A stretch of DNA of 64,000 nucleotides from Dermabacter vaginalis (GCF_001678905.1 NZ_CP012117.1:2170001-2234000), one strand, 5' to 3'; counted from the first letter of the stretch, positions 50,985 through 60,319 are shown. Notes: generated by a model from the letters alone, not told the origin. A program made the numbers and translations.

Positions 50985-52742
50985 ATGACTGCACCGGAAC
51001 TTGCCCTCACGACCCGTTTCCAGGATGCCTTCGCCGCGGCTTTCGGCGAGGAGTACCGCACCGCCGACCCCATTATTAGGCCGGGGAAGTTCTCGGACTT
51101 TCAGTGCAACGCGGCGATGGGCCTCGCGAAGAAGCTCGGGGCGAAGCCGCGCGACCTCGCCCAGCAGATCCTCGAGAAAGTGCAGCTCGACGACATCGCC
51201 GAGACACCCGAGATCGCTGGCCCCGGCTTCCTCAACATCACGCTCAAGACCGAGTGGGTCGCCTCCCAGGCGGCTGGCCTGCACGGCGATGATCGCCTCG
51301 GGGTGGGCAGCCCCGAGAAGGCCGAAACGATTGTGATCGACTACTCGGCGCCGAACGTCGCGAAGGAAATGCACGTGGGGCATCTGCGCACCACAGTCGT
51401 GGGCGATGCGCTCGCACGTGTGCTCGAGTTCGAAGGCCACACGGTCGTGCGCCAGAACCACATCGGCGACTGGGGAACGCCCTTCGGGATGCTCATCGAG
51501 CACCTGCTCGAGGTCGGCGAGGATTCTGAGGAGGCAAAGCTCCTCGAGACCGATCCAAACGCGTTCTACCAGGCTGCGCGCGCGAAGTTTGATGCGGATA
51601 CGGAGCAGACCGATTTCGCGAAGCGGGCCCGCGCTCGCGTCGCGACCCTGCAGTCGGGTGATGAGGCAACGCTCGCGATGTGGACCAAGCTCGTGGGCCT
51701 TTCGAAGCAGTACTTCCACCGCATTTACGACATGCTCGACGTGACCCTCACCGATGAGGATCTCGCGGGCGAATCGACCTACAACGACGCGCTCGCGGGC
51801 GTGTGTGACGACCTTGAGCAGGCCGGAATCGCACGCGTGTCGGACGGCGCGCTGTGCGTGTTCCCCGCCGGCTTCACGGGCCGCGACGACCAGCCGCTCC
51901 CGCTCATCATTCGCAAGTCCGACGGTGGCTACGGCTACGCGACGACCGATTTCGCGGCGATTCGCCACCGCGTGGGTGACCTCCATGCCGATCGCATCGC
52001 TTACGTTGTGGGCTCCTCGCAGGAACTGCACTTCCAGATGGTGTTCACGACGGCGCGTGAGGCCGGCTGGCTTCCCGAGAGCGTGGATGCTGAGCATGTG
52101 AAGATCGGTTCGGTTCTCGGTGAGGACGGCAAGATCCTTCGCACGCGTTCGGGTTCCTCGCTGCGACTCATGGCCCTTCTCGAGGAGGGCGTTGTGAAGG
52201 CTCGTTCCGTGATCGACGAGCTGCGCCCCGACCTTCCCGAAGATGAACGCGCGAAAATCGCCCGCCAGATCGGCATCGGCAGCATTAAGTACGCGGACCT
52301 CTCGACCGCGCACGATTCGGATTACGTGTTCGATCTCGATCGCATGCTCGCTCTCCAGGGCAACACGGCGCCGTATCTCCAGTACGCCGTGGCGCGCATC
52401 CGCTCGATCCAGCGCAAGGCCGCGGATCAGGGCATCTCTGCCGAGCAGGTAGAGGCGGCAGCCCCGCGCGTGATCGACGATCCCGAGCGCACCCTCGCGC
52501 TTCAGCTCCTGCAGTTTGCGCCTACGGTTGCCGAGGTGGGCACCCAGTACGTGCCGCACAAGCTCGCGGCGTACCTCTTCGACCTCGCGCAGGCATTCAT
52601 GAGCTTTTACGAGAAGTCGCCAATCCTCAAGGACGCGAGCGAAGACGTGCGGCTTGGTCGACTCGCCCTTGCGAAGCTCACCGAGCGCACGCTCGTCGCG
52701 GGCCTCGACCTGCTCGGCGTGCAGGCTCCCGCGCAGATGTGA
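50985..52742 (+). CDS. argS: arginine--tRNA ligase
   Basis: This 585-residue class I synthetase charges tRNA-Arg. The nucleotide-binding HIGH motif appears as HVGHLRTT near residue 129, followed by RQNHIGDWGTPFGML. The KMSKS-type loop is a variant, GEDGKILRTRSG near residue 385, as in many ArgRS. The C-terminal anticodon-binding domain (LAAYLFDLAQAFMSFYEKSPI) is intact. An N-terminal ArgRS-specific domain precedes the catalytic core. Confidence 0.96.
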   Translation: MTAPELALTTRFQDAFAAAFGEEYRTADPIIRPGKFSDFQCNAAMGLAKKLGAKPRDLAQQILEKVQLDDIAETPEIAGPGFLNITLKTEWVASQAAGLHGDDRLGVGSPEKAETIVIDYSAPNVAKEMHVGHLRTTVVGDALARVLEFEGHTVVRQNHIGDWGTPFGMLIEHLLEVGEDSEEAKLLETDPNAFYQAARAKFDADTEQTDFAKRARARVATLQSGDEATLAMWTKLVGLSKQYFHRIYDMLDVTLTDEDLAGESTYNDALAGVCDDLEQAGIARVSDGALCVFPAGFTGRDDQPLPLIIRKSDGGYGYATTDFAAIRHRVGDLHADRIAYVVGSSQELHFQMVFTTAREAGWLPESVDAEHVKIGSVLGEDGKILRTRSGSSLRLMALLEEGVVKARSVIDELRPDLPEDERAKIARQIGIGSIKYADLSTAHDSDYVFDLDRMLALQGNTAPYLQYAVARIRSIQRKAADQGISAEQVEAAAPRVIDDPERTLALQLLQFAPTVAEVGTQYVPHKLAAYLFDLAQAFMSFYEKSPILKDASEDVRLGRLALAKLTERTLVAGLDLLGVQAPAQM

Positions 52743-52766
52743 CCGCAGCCGAGGATGCTCGGGAGT

Positions 52767-53693
52767 TTACTTCCCGGGCGTCTCGGCGAGGTTGGCCTCG
52801 AGAAACTCCCCTTGCTCCTCGAGGAGTCGGGCCATGTCGGCGCCGCGGCGGAGCCTCGGGTTGACGCTAATCTTTCCGGGAATCTCGCGGTAGGTGAGGT
52901 CGATTCCTTCGCGCTCGAACTGGTGCGTGACGATCCTCGAATCGGTGAGGAACAGGTCCTTTGTGCCAACGCTGAGGTGCACGGGCGGCAGGCCTTGAAG
53001 ATCGCCGTTGAGCGGCGAAAGCGCAGGGTCATCGAGCGGGGTGCGGCCGGCGTATTTCTTCGCGGCGAGCTGCATGATGCGGCGCTCGTGCACGGGATCG
53101 TGCTGGTTCGTTTCGCTCAGTTCGAGGTTTGTGAATTCGAGATCGAGCAGCGGGTTCATGAGCACAATGCCCGCAGGCTTCGCCTCGACGTTTGCGAGGC
53201 CGCCGTCGACTCTCGTGTTGACGAGCGAGGCGAGCGACAATGCAAGCCCTGCCCCGCTCTGGTGGCCGGCGACCGCCCAGTTGCCCTGGGTGATAAGGCC
53301 CTGGTGAGAAAGCCCCTTGATGACTTCGAAGGTGTCCTCGAGGGCCGTGGGGTGCATGTAGTCGGGGCCGTAGCGGTAGTCGATGAGAAGTCCCGCGCAC
53401 TCACGCGCATCGACCTGCTTGCTAAGCCACTCCCAGTCGCCCACGAACGGACCCGCCATGTAGCTGCCGCCGTGGAGGTACACGATGATGCCGCGGTCGG
53501 CCTTGTGCTTGTCGAGCCACACGGTTCGCGTGCGGTTGAGCAGTTCGATGTCGATCGCGTGCCGCTTCTGCACGGGTGCGGGCGGCTTGACGATTCGCAC
53601 CTTGCCGAACCCAATTTCGTACACGAAGTTGGGAAGCGGGGTGCGCGTGAGTGTGCGGCCCGCGATGGCGGCGTAGTGCTTGATGCGACCCAT
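52767..53693 (-). CDS. alpha/beta hydrolase, hormone-sensitive-lipase type
   Basis: The ATG at 53693 with AGGAGG upstream gives 308 residues. The HGG oxyanion motif (YLHGGSYMAGP) is near residue 95, and the nucleophile elbow is GHQSGAG near residue 160, where the family usually has GDSAGG. The catalytic Asp and His would lie near SVGTKDLFLTDSR and QFEREGIDLTYREIPG. It likely acts as an esterase or lipase on small esters. It is convergent with argS and divergent from the nucleosidase gene. Confidence 0.82.
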   Translation of the reverse strand: MGRIKHYAAIAGRTLTRTPLPNFVYEIGFGKVRIVKPPAPVQKRHAIDIELLNRTRTVWLDKHKADRGIIVYLHGGSYMAGPFVGDWEWLSKQVDARECAGLLIDYRYGPDYMHPTALEDTFEVIKGLSHQGLITQGNWAVAGHQSGAGLALSLASLVNTRVDGGLANVEAKPAGIVLMNPLLDLEFTNLELSETNQHDPVHERRIMQLAAKKYAGRTPLDDPALSPLNGDLQGLPPVHLSVGTKDLFLTDSRIVTHQFEREGIDLTYREIPGKISVNPRLRRGADMARLLEEQGEFLEANLAETPGK

Positions 53694-53765
53694 GGTGAGA
53701 TCCTCCTGGCTCGATGCGCGAATCATCTTAAGGCTAGTGTTTCGACCTTACGAGATACTGGCTCC

Positions 53766-54551
53766 ATGACTTCTCACGTTGATGTTCTCGTTGTTGCGGC
53801 GATGGCTGAAGAGGCTGCCGCCGTATCGTCCCTCTGCACCGACCTTCGCGCTCTCGCTCACCCATTTGCCGGCGGCGGGAAGGGTCGAGGCGCGGGCTCA
53901 TCCGGCGAGGTAAGCGCATCGGTGGGCACGCTCGAGTGCGCGGGCTCGGGGGCGCAGGGGTCCGACGCTTGCCAAGCTCCCATCGCGCTTGTGACGACCG
54001 GTGTGGGCACGGCCGCGGCGAGTGCCGTTCTGACGTGGGCTATCGGGGAGTTTTCGCCGCGCCTCATCGTGAATGTGGGCAGCTGCGGCGGCCTCGCTGA
54101 GGACATCACCGTGGGCACGGTCGCCCTTGGTTCGTCCTATGCGTATTCGATCGCGGAGGCCACGGCATTTGGCTACGAGACGGGCCAAGTGCCGGGCGCT
54201 CCCGCGCAGTTTGGTGGGCAGGAGTGCGAGGCGCGTGCACGTCGCGCCCTCGAGGCCGTGGAGGCCGCGAGCCTTCGTGCTCGTTCGGGCCTCATGCTTT
54301 CAGGCGATGCGTTCGTCACGGCCGATATCGCCGAAGGGGTGCGCGCGAAGTTTCCGGGCGCGATCACGGCGGATATGGAATCGTGCGCGTTCGCGCACGT
54401 CGCGCACCTGATGCAGGTGCCGTTCCTCGCGCTACGTGCGGTGAGTGATTTGTGCTCCCCGCGAGCAAACGAGGAGTTCCACATTGGTCTCGAGGTGGCG
54501 GCGGAGGCGTCGGCCCAGGCCCTCGCGCACGCGCTGCCGTCCCTGCGGTAG
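53766..54551 (+). CDS. mtnN: 5'-methylthioadenosine/S-adenosylhomocysteine nucleosidase
   Basis: The ATG at 53766 gives 261 residues; upstream codons of the longer frame lie antisense to the hydrolase gene. The product has the phosphorylase-like fold with LVTTGVGTAAASAVLTW near residue 80, LIVNVGSCGGLAEDI near residue 101 and ADMESCAFAHVAH near residue 204, where Glu binds the ribose and the following Asp-type residue (AVSDLCSPRA) acts as general acid. It recycles MTA and SAH. A variable Gly-rich insertion (AGGGKGRGAGSSG) is present near residue 38. Confidence 0.9.
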   Translation: MTSHVDVLVVAAMAEEAAAVSSLCTDLRALAHPFAGGGKGRGAGSSGEVSASVGTLECAGSGAQGSDACQAPIALVTTGVGTAAASAVLTWAIGEFSPRLIVNVGSCGGLAEDITVGTVALGSSYAYSIAEATAFGYETGQVPGAPAQFGGQECEARARRALEAVEAASLRARSGLMLSGDAFVTADIAEGVRAKFPGAITADMESCAFAHVAHLMQVPFLALRAVSDLCSPRANEEFHIGLEVAAEASAQALAHALPSLR

Positions 54552-54595
54552 CCCATCCCTCCTCTCTGCCCCTTTCCCCCTCCCTCTATCTGAAA

Positions 54596-54654
54596 GTGGT
54601 GAAAAATCGCCAACTCACGCGCAAAAACCGCCCCCTAACGCCGTTTTTCACCAC
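54596..54654 (+). repeat. inverted repeat in the leader of the BCCT gene
   Basis: GTGGTGAAAAA at 54596-54606 is perfectly complementary to TTTTTCACCAC at 54644-54654, giving an 11-bp stem with a 37-base loop in the 264-base gap between mtnN and the BCCT gene. Confidence 0.5.
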
Positions 54655-54772
54655 CCTCACCACCCGCAAGTTCAGTCGGAGGAGAGGGGCCCGGCCGACC
54701 AGGCTTCTTGGTGAGGCCGTTCACCGAACCGCGCGCGCGAAACTCCACTTCATGTACGGTGGGGAAGCAAAG

Positions 54773-54794
54773 GCAGCCCTCAGGGCTGCTTTTT
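54773..54794 (+). terminator. intrinsic terminator just before the BCCT gene
   Basis: GCAGCCC pairs with GGGCTGC around a three-base loop, followed by five T residues and CTT. It is only about 20 bases before the ribosome site of the BCCT gene, so it could end mtnN or act as an attenuator for the transporter. Confidence 0.75.
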
Positions 54795-54827
54795 CTTGCC
54801 CTTTATCCGCACTGAAGGAGGTTGGCC

Positions 54828-56672
54828 TTGACGAGCGCAACGGCCACGAAACCCACGCGCACCGAAACCCCGCCCGGCACGAAAGAGCCGCGCAACTACG
54901 GCATGGCAAAGGGGGTCTTCTACCCCTCGGCCGCGATCATCATCGTCGCGGTGCTGTTCTCCGTGCTTCTGCCAGAGCAGTTCAGCCAGGTCGTGAGCAC
55001 GATCAACACGACAATCGTGGAAAGCGTTGGCTGGTACTACATCCTCGCGGCGACGTTCTTCGTTGCCGCCGCTGCCGTGCTCGCGTTTTCGCGCCTCGGC
55101 TCGATCAAGCTCGGCAAGGACGATGAGGAGCCGCAGTACGGCCTCCTGTCATGGTTCGCGATGCTTTTCGCGGCCGGCATGGGCATCGGGCTGGTGTTCT
55201 GGGGTGCCGCGGAGCCGCTGACGTTCTTCGCTTCAAACCCGCCGCCGAATATCGCGGAGCTTCCCGATGCGGCCCGAGCACCGAAAGCCATGGCGCAGGT
55301 GTTCCTTCACTGGGGCCTGCACGCGTGGGGTATCTACGTCATCGTAGGCCTCGCCGTTGCGTACGCAACGCACCGTCGCGGCCGCCCGCTCTCCGTGCGC
55401 TGGGCACTCGAACCGATTCTTGGCCGCCACACCGACACGTGGATCGGCAACGTCATTGACACGATCGCCGTCGTCGGCACCCTCTTCGGCGTGGCCACCT
55501 CGCTCGGCTTCGGCGTGAACCAGATTTCCGCGGGCCTCGTGCACCTCGGCCTGCTGCCTGATAACCCGTGGCTGCGCTTCGTCATGGTCATCGTCATCAC
55601 GGGCCTCGCGACCCTCTCGGTCGCCTCGGGCCTCGAGAAGGGCATCAAGTTCCTCTCGAACACGAACCTCATCCTCGCGGGCGTGCTGCTCGTGGTCATG
55701 CTCATCCTCGGGCCCACCCTGTTCCTGCTGCGCGATTTCGTGTCGGGCATCGGCAACTACCTGCAAAACTTCATTTCACTGAGCTTCCAGACCCTCCCGT
55801 TCTACGGCGATGATGGCGCCTCCTGGCTCAATGCCTGGACGACGTTCTACTGGGGCTGGTGGATCTCGTGGTCGCCGTTCGTGGGCGTGTTCATCGCGCG
55901 CATTTCGCGTGGCCGCACCGTTCGCGAGTTCATCATGGGCGTCATGCTCGTGCCGACCCTCGTGACGATCCTGTGGTTCACGGTCATGGGTGGCACGGCC
56001 ATCTACAAGAGCGTGTTCGAAGGCGCGAACTTCCTCAACGCCGACGGCGCTATCGACAAGGATCTCGCCCTCTTCCAGGTGTTCGAGACGATGCCCGCGA
56101 GCACCCTCCTTTCGGGTCTCGCGATTCTTCTCGTGACGATCTTCTTCGTCACCTCGGCTGATTCGGGCGCCTTCGTGGTCGACATGATCGCGCACCGTGG
56201 CGATCCGGAACCGCCCCGAGGCACCCGTATTTTCTGGGCTGTCACGAGCGGCGCAATCCCCGCGGCGCTCATCGGCATCGCCGCCTACACGGGCTCGGGT
56301 GACGCTTCGGGCATGAGTGGTCTACAGGCGCTTGCGCTCATCGCCGCTCTCCCGTGGTCGGTCGTCATGATCACGATGGTCGTCTCCATGTTCAAGGCTC
56401 TGCGCCACGAGGTGCGCATGATCGAACGTCTTGAGCTGCAGATTCGCCGTCGCGAGCTCGTTGAGCACGTGACCGACCACGTCACGGAACACGTGACCGA
56501 TCAGGTAGCTGATCAGGTGGCCGATCAGGTCGCTGACAAGGTCTATGAACGCGTCGCCACAGAAACGGGCCAGCTTGACCTCGGTGCGATCAGTGCGCCC
56601 GAAGCTGCACCGGCCGAGGGAGAGCCTAAGCCTCGCTTCCGCGACCAGTTCACGCATCGCCGCCAGGACTGA
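54828..56672 (+). CDS. BCCT-family betaine/carnitine/choline transporter
   Basis: I chose the TTG at 54828 because AAGGAGG precedes it by seven bases; 614 residues. Twelve helices are present with the BCCT signatures GMGIGLVFWGAAEPLTFF near residue 118 and WISWSPFVGVFIARISRGRTVREF near residue 348, which hold the Trp box for trimethylammonium binding. The C-terminal cytosolic tail carries a V-[TA]-[DE]-[HQK] four-residue repeat running about 7.5 times (residues 545-575). BCCT tails sense osmotic stress in BetP. It probably imports compatible solutes such as glycine betaine. Confidence 0.93.
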   Translation: MTSATATKPTRTETPPGTKEPRNYGMAKGVFYPSAAIIIVAVLFSVLLPEQFSQVVSTINTTIVESVGWYYILAATFFVAAAAVLAFSRLGSIKLGKDDEEPQYGLLSWFAMLFAAGMGIGLVFWGAAEPLTFFASNPPPNIAELPDAARAPKAMAQVFLHWGLHAWGIYVIVGLAVAYATHRRGRPLSVRWALEPILGRHTDTWIGNVIDTIAVVGTLFGVATSLGFGVNQISAGLVHLGLLPDNPWLRFVMVIVITGLATLSVASGLEKGIKFLSNTNLILAGVLLVVMLILGPTLFLLRDFVSGIGNYLQNFISLSFQTLPFYGDDGASWLNAWTTFYWGWWISWSPFVGVFIARISRGRTVREFIMGVMLVPTLVTILWFTVMGGTAIYKSVFEGANFLNADGAIDKDLALFQVFETMPASTLLSGLAILLVTIFFVTSADSGAFVVDMIAHRGDPEPPRGTRIFWAVTSGAIPAALIGIAAYTGSGDASGMSGLQALALIAALPWSVVMITMVVSMFKALRHEVRMIERLELQIRRRELVEHVTDHVTEHVTDQVADQVADQVADKVYERVATETGQLDLGAISAPEAAPAEGEPKPRFRDQFTHRRQD

Positions 56673-56684
56673 TCCATCACACGA

Positions 56685-56730
56685 AAGGTGTGGTGCCGGG
56701 CCCAACGCCGCCCGGCGCCACACCTTCTTT
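56685..56730 (+). terminator. terminator after the BCCT gene
   Basis: A 17-bp stem with one G-T wobble (56685-56701 with 56710-56726) is followed by CTTT. Confidence 0.85.
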
Positions 56731-56788
56731 ATGCCCACTTGGGCCCTTAGGCCCTTTTTTCACGCTCCTAGGTAGTTAGGTTTAAATC

Positions 56789-56977
56789 ATGACTACCTCA
56801 GGTTCGGCGTATTCAAAGCGCCAGTTCAACGTACAGCTTCCGATCGAACTCATCACGCAAATCAAGCATGCGTCGATCGACGAGTCGATGACTCTCTCGG
56901 AGTTTGTCGAACGGCTTCTTCGCTCCGCGCTCGAGGAGCGCACCGAGCCCGCTGACGAAGGCGCTGCCGCAGCCTAA
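56789..56977 (+). CDS. ribbon-helix-helix (CopG/Arc-type) small protein
   Basis: This 62-residue protein shows the ribbon-helix-helix pattern: beta strand KRQFNVQLP, helix LITQIKHASIDES, turn MTLSEF and helix VERLLRSALEER. Such proteins bind DNA as dimers and are often autoregulators or antitoxins. No toxin-like partner is adjacent, so a small transcription factor role is more likely. A single ATG start is evident. Confidence 0.75.
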   Translation: MTTSGSAYSKRQFNVQLPIELITQIKHASIDESMTLSEFVERLLRSALEERTEPADEGAAAA

Positions 56978-56999
56978 CGCTTGCGGTCCCGACGGTTGC

Positions 57000-57932
57000 C
57001 TAGGAAGCGTCGGACCCCGCCCCTTCACCCGTTTCCACCGCGCGTTCGGGGTTGCGCGACCATTCAGAGTATGAGCCTGCGTAGAGGTAGACGTGGGCGA
57101 ACCCGGCGAAATCCATCGCGAGTGTGTTGACCGCGGCGCTCACGCCCGAGCCGCAATAGTTGAACGTGATTCGTTCCGTTGTCGCGCCCGCGCGTTCGAA
57201 TGCGGCACGAATCTCCTCGCGCGAGCGGAAGGTCCCGTCGGCCTCGAGAAGCGACGTAAACGGGACATTTTTTGCGGTCGGGATGTGCCCGGGCCGCGGG
57301 TCGAGGGTTTCGGATTTTCCGCGATAACGCGCGGGCGGGCGCGCGTCGATCAAGAGAGCACCCTTGGTGGGGATCGCGTGCTGGACTTCGTCTTCGCTCA
57401 CGAGCCGCACGTAGGGCTGCCACGGGAAGTCGCTCGGCTCGCGCCGCACCTCACCGCTGTCGAGCGCGTGCTCTCCCGCACAGCGCACGTAAGCCTCGAG
57501 CCCACCATCGAGAACGGCAGCATTCACGCCCACGAAGCGCAGCATAAGCGCGAGTCGAGCAGCGCCCATGGGGTCGCCCGCGCCGTAGCAGATCACCGTA
57601 TCTTCGAAGTTGATGCCGAGCGCGCTAAGTTTCTCGGAGAGCTCGTCGTCGTCGGGGAACGGGTGGCGGCCGCGCTCTGGCGCCCCCTCCCCCGTGAGGT
57701 CCTGTTCGAGGTCCACAAAAATCGCCCCGGGAATATGCGCTTTCAGGTAACTATCGCGCATGGCACCCTCCGCAACGCTCCAGCGCACGTCGGCAATGAC
57801 GAGGTCACCCGTGCCCGGCTCGAGACTTCCAATGTTCGCGCTCCCGGCCTCGGGCGCGCGCCCTCCCGTGCGTTCAAGGAGCGCCGCCGCACTCACGAAC
57901 GGCGGCAGCTGCTGCCAGTCAAACTCGCTCAT
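57000..57932 (-). CDS. sulfurtransferase (rhodanese/3-mercaptopyruvate type)
   Basis: This 310-residue protein has two rhodanese domains. The N-terminal one (DLVIADVRWS...GAIFVDLEQDLTG) is catalytically inactive, and the second holds the active Cys in NYCGSGVSAAVN near residue 267. The loop CGSGVSA resembles mercaptopyruvate sulfurtransferases (SseA-type). It would move sulfur to thiols or cyanide in the cytosol. Its ATG overlaps the HAD gene stop by four bases. Confidence 0.9.
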   Translation of the reverse strand: MSEFDWQQLPPFVSAAALLERTGGRAPEAGSANIGSLEPGTGDLVIADVRWSVAEGAMRDSYLKAHIPGAIFVDLEQDLTGEGAPERGRHPFPDDDELSEKLSALGINFEDTVICYGAGDPMGAARLALMLRFVGVNAAVLDGGLEAYVRCAGEHALDSGEVRREPSDFPWQPYVRLVSEDEVQHAIPTKGALLIDARPPARYRGKSETLDPRPGHIPTAKNVPFTSLLEADGTFRSREEIRAAFERAGATTERITFNYCGSGVSAAVNTLAMDFAGFAHVYLYAGSYSEWSRNPERAVETGEGAGSDAS

Positions 57933-58771
57933 GTCCCCAGCGTAGTGCGAGCGAGGGCACGGGCTCTGAGGGCCGCGTCAATCACGTGGGCAACACCCGC
58001 GTCGGTATTTGCCGGAGCGAGGGCATCGGCGTGCGTGTGGAGATCTGGGTGGGCGTTGCGTACAGCAATTCCGATGCCTGCCGCGCGCAGCATCGGAAGG
58101 TCGTTTGGCATGTCTCCCACGGCCCACACCTGCGCGGGCTCAATCCGGCGTGCGTGACATGCGTGAGTGAGCGCGGTGGCCTTCGATATGCCGAGGGGGC
58201 TGAGTTCAGCGAGACCGCCGGATGTGGACACGTGCAGTTCGGCAAGGCCGGCAATGCGCGAGCGCACCTCGCGATAAAACTCCTCCGTGTCCAGAAGGCT
58301 CGACACCGCGAGGATCTTGCCGGCGCCGCACGAAATCTCGCTCAAAAGGGTGAAGGTGGCGTCGGACTCTCGATCCCGCTCCCCTGCCGCCGGCGCCGAA
58401 GGGAAAGCTCGCTCCCGCACGAAGCCTTCGGCGGTTTCGGCTGAAAGGGCGATTCCCGAAACGGGGGCAAGCGCACGTGCGACCGCGCGGACCTCACTCC
58501 TCGAAAATCCACGATCCTCAAGGATCGCGCCCGTCGCGGCATCGAGAATGTATGCGCCGTTCGCGGCATAGATCGCGCCCGCGCTGAGTCCCCGAAATCG
58601 TGTAAGCCACCGCGGAGGTCTGGCCGTCACGAGGCAGAAATCGAGCCCATTGTCGCGTGCCCTCTGGAGCGCGTCGAGATTCTTCGGGGGAATCGCACCC
58701 GTGTCGTCCACGAACGTGCCGTCGATGTCGGCGGCAATCAGGGCGGGCGCGGGCGGTGAAAGAGGGAGCAT
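57929..58771 (-). CDS. HAD-superfamily hydrolase, Cof type
   Basis: The ATG at 58771 gives 280 residues; the longer frame overlaps the divergent kinase gene. Motif I is AADIDGTFVDD near residue 13, motif II VTARP near residue 45, and the motif III/IV block is KATALTHAC with AVGDMPNDLPMLRAAGIGIAVRNA near residue 230. Cof-type HADs dephosphorylate sugar or nucleotide phosphates. It is coupled to the sulfurtransferase gene. Confidence 0.87.
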   Translation of the reverse strand: MLPLSPPAPALIAADIDGTFVDDTGAIPPKNLDALQRARDNGLDFCLVTARPPRWLTRFRGLSAGAIYAANGAYILDAATGAILEDRGFSRSEVRAVARALAPVSGIALSAETAEGFVRERAFPSAPAAGERDRESDATFTLLSEISCGAGKILAVSSLLDTEEFYREVRSRIAGLAELHVSTSGGLAELSPLGISKATALTHACHARRIEPAQVWAVGDMPNDLPMLRAAGIGIAVRNAHPDLHTHADALAPANTDAGVAHVIDAALRARALARTTLGT

Positions 58772-58802
58772 TGCCTCATCGTAGTGCCCGTACACTCGAG
58801 TC

Positions 58803-59747
58803 ATGCCCCGAGTTCTCCATACCGCCCAGGCGCTTGTCGATGTCATGATCGAAGTTCCCGCACTTCCGAGTACGGGCTCCAACGTGAATGCGGTTGGTGT
58901 CCCGAGATCCTACGCAGGCGGAGCCGTCACTATTTCACTCGCCGCGGCTCGAGTGGGGGCAAAGGCCGTGCACGGCGGTGCCCACGGCGAAGGGCCGAAC
59001 GGGGATCTCATCCGCGAGGTACTGCGGCAAAACGGGATCGGTCTTTCGAGCCCCGCAATCGAGGGCACAGACACGGGCTGCTGCTACGTGTTCGTCGAGC
59101 CCTCTGCCGAGCGCACGTTCGTGACGTGCTACGGCGCCGAACGTCGCATCACCGCGGAGTCCCTCGCCTTGCTGGAGCCCGAGGCGGGCGACCTCGTGTG
59201 CGTGAGCGGGTACAGCCTTTTCGAGCCCACGCGCGATCCGCTCCTGACCTTCCTCGATACGCTCGACTGCGGTGTTCGGCTAGTTCTCGACCCCGGCGCG
59301 CCGTTCGCGTCGTTCCCGCGAACGCTGCGGAAACGGATCCTCGCGCGCACCGACGTGTGGACGTCGAACGCCGATGAAGCACGCGAGATCACCGGCATCG
59401 ACGACGTGAGAGGAACCCTGCCCGCCCTCGCCCGCCTTCTCGGGCAGGGTGCGGTCGTGATTGTGCGGGATGGGTCCGACGGTTGCTATCTTTTCGAGCG
59501 CGGCCACCTCGACTACGTTCCCGGCTACCCGCAAAAGGCGATTGACACGAACGGCGCGGGCGACACTCACACGGGCATTCTGCTCGGCGAAAGAGCACTC
59601 GGAGCACCGTGGCTCGAAGCCGCGCGACGAGCAAATGCTGGGGCGGCACTCAAGGTGACCCGTAAAGGCCCCATCACCGCGCCCACACGCGGAGAGATCG
59701 ACGATTTTCTCGCATCGAATCCTGCCACGTCCCTTGAAGTGCACTGA
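58803..59747 (+). CDS. PfkB-family carbohydrate kinase
   Basis: The 314-residue protein has the first PfkB block around YAGGAVTISLAAARVGAKAVHGGAHGEGPNGDL near residue 38 and the catalytic second motif DTNGAGDTHTGILLGE near residue 249, with the active-site Asp in GAGD. Family members phosphorylate ribose, fructose, nucleosides or similar sugars. It is divergent from the HAD phosphatase gene, 31 bases apart. Substrate cannot be read from sequence. Confidence 0.88.
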   Translation: MPRVLHTAQALVDVMIEVPALPSTGSNVNAVGVPRSYAGGAVTISLAAARVGAKAVHGGAHGEGPNGDLIREVLRQNGIGLSSPAIEGTDTGCCYVFVEPSAERTFVTCYGAERRITAESLALLEPEAGDLVCVSGYSLFEPTRDPLLTFLDTLDCGVRLVLDPGAPFASFPRTLRKRILARTDVWTSNADEAREITGIDDVRGTLPALARLLGQGAVVIVRDGSDGCYLFERGHLDYVPGYPQKAIDTNGAGDTHTGILLGERALGAPWLEAARRANAGAALKVTRKGPITAPTRGEIDDFLASNPATSLEVH

Positions 59748-59806
59748 GGTGCGCACGGTACTCTGGTATCGCACGTCACATTCTGCCCTCGATCGAAGGA
59801 CCCTTC

Positions 59807-60319
59807 GTGAACTCTGCCCACACTGAGGCCACTACTCCCGCAACCCTGTTTGACTTTACGGTCACGGGCGCGAACGGCGAGCCGCGGGATCTCTCCGAAT
59901 TCACGGGCAGGGTCACTCTCGTGGTGAACACCGCAAGCGAATGCGGATTCACGCCCCAGTACGAAGGCCTCCAGGAACTCCAGGAGCGCTTCGAGGATCG
60001 CGGTTTTAGCGTTCTGGCGTTCCCGTGCAATCAATTCGGCAACCAGGAGCCAGGCACGATGGAGGACATCGTCGATTTTTGCGAAACTCGCTACCGCACG
60101 AGCTTTCCCGTGTTCGCGAAGGTCGACGTGAACGGCAAGAATGCCGATCCACTTTTCACCTGGCTCGAACAGCAGCGCGGTGGGATGCTCGGCGGCCGCA
60201 TCGCCTGGAATTTCACGAAGTTCCTCGTGGGCCGCGATGGGCTCGTCATTCGCCGCTTTGCACCCCCCATTCCTCCGTCGCGCATCGCGACATCAATCAC
60301 CAGGGCCCTCGCGGCCTAA
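59807..60319 (+). CDS. glutathione peroxidase family protein
   Basis: The 170-residue protein starts at a GTG preceded by GAAGGA. It has the peroxidatic Cys in NTASECGFTPQYEGLQ near residue 46, the second Cys motif FPCNQFGNQEPGT near residue 75 and the WNFTKFLVGRDG motif near residue 140 that holds the catalytic Trp and Asn. The residue is Cys, not selenocysteine. In actinobacteria such enzymes use thioredoxin or mycothiol-related reductants to remove peroxides. The SPFH gene follows after 22 bases. Confidence 0.92.
   Translation: MNSAHTEATTPATLFDFTVTGANGEPRDLSEFTGRVTLVVNTASECGFTPQYEGLQELQERFEDRGFSVLAFPCNQFGNQEPGTMEDIVDFCETRYRTSFPVFAKVDVNGKNADPLFTWLEQQRGGMLGGRIAWNFTKFLVGRDGLVIRRFAPPIPPSRIATSITRALAA

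Noticed and set aside
54660-54800. c-di-AMP (ydaO-type) or glycine riboswitch before the BCCT gene
   Set aside because: I could not match the conserved core bases of these classes; kept only as a structured leader.
56789-56977. Toxin-antitoxin pair with the ribbon-helix-helix protein as antitoxin
   Set aside because: No small toxin-like gene lies next to it; the neighbours are a transporter and a sulfurtransferase.
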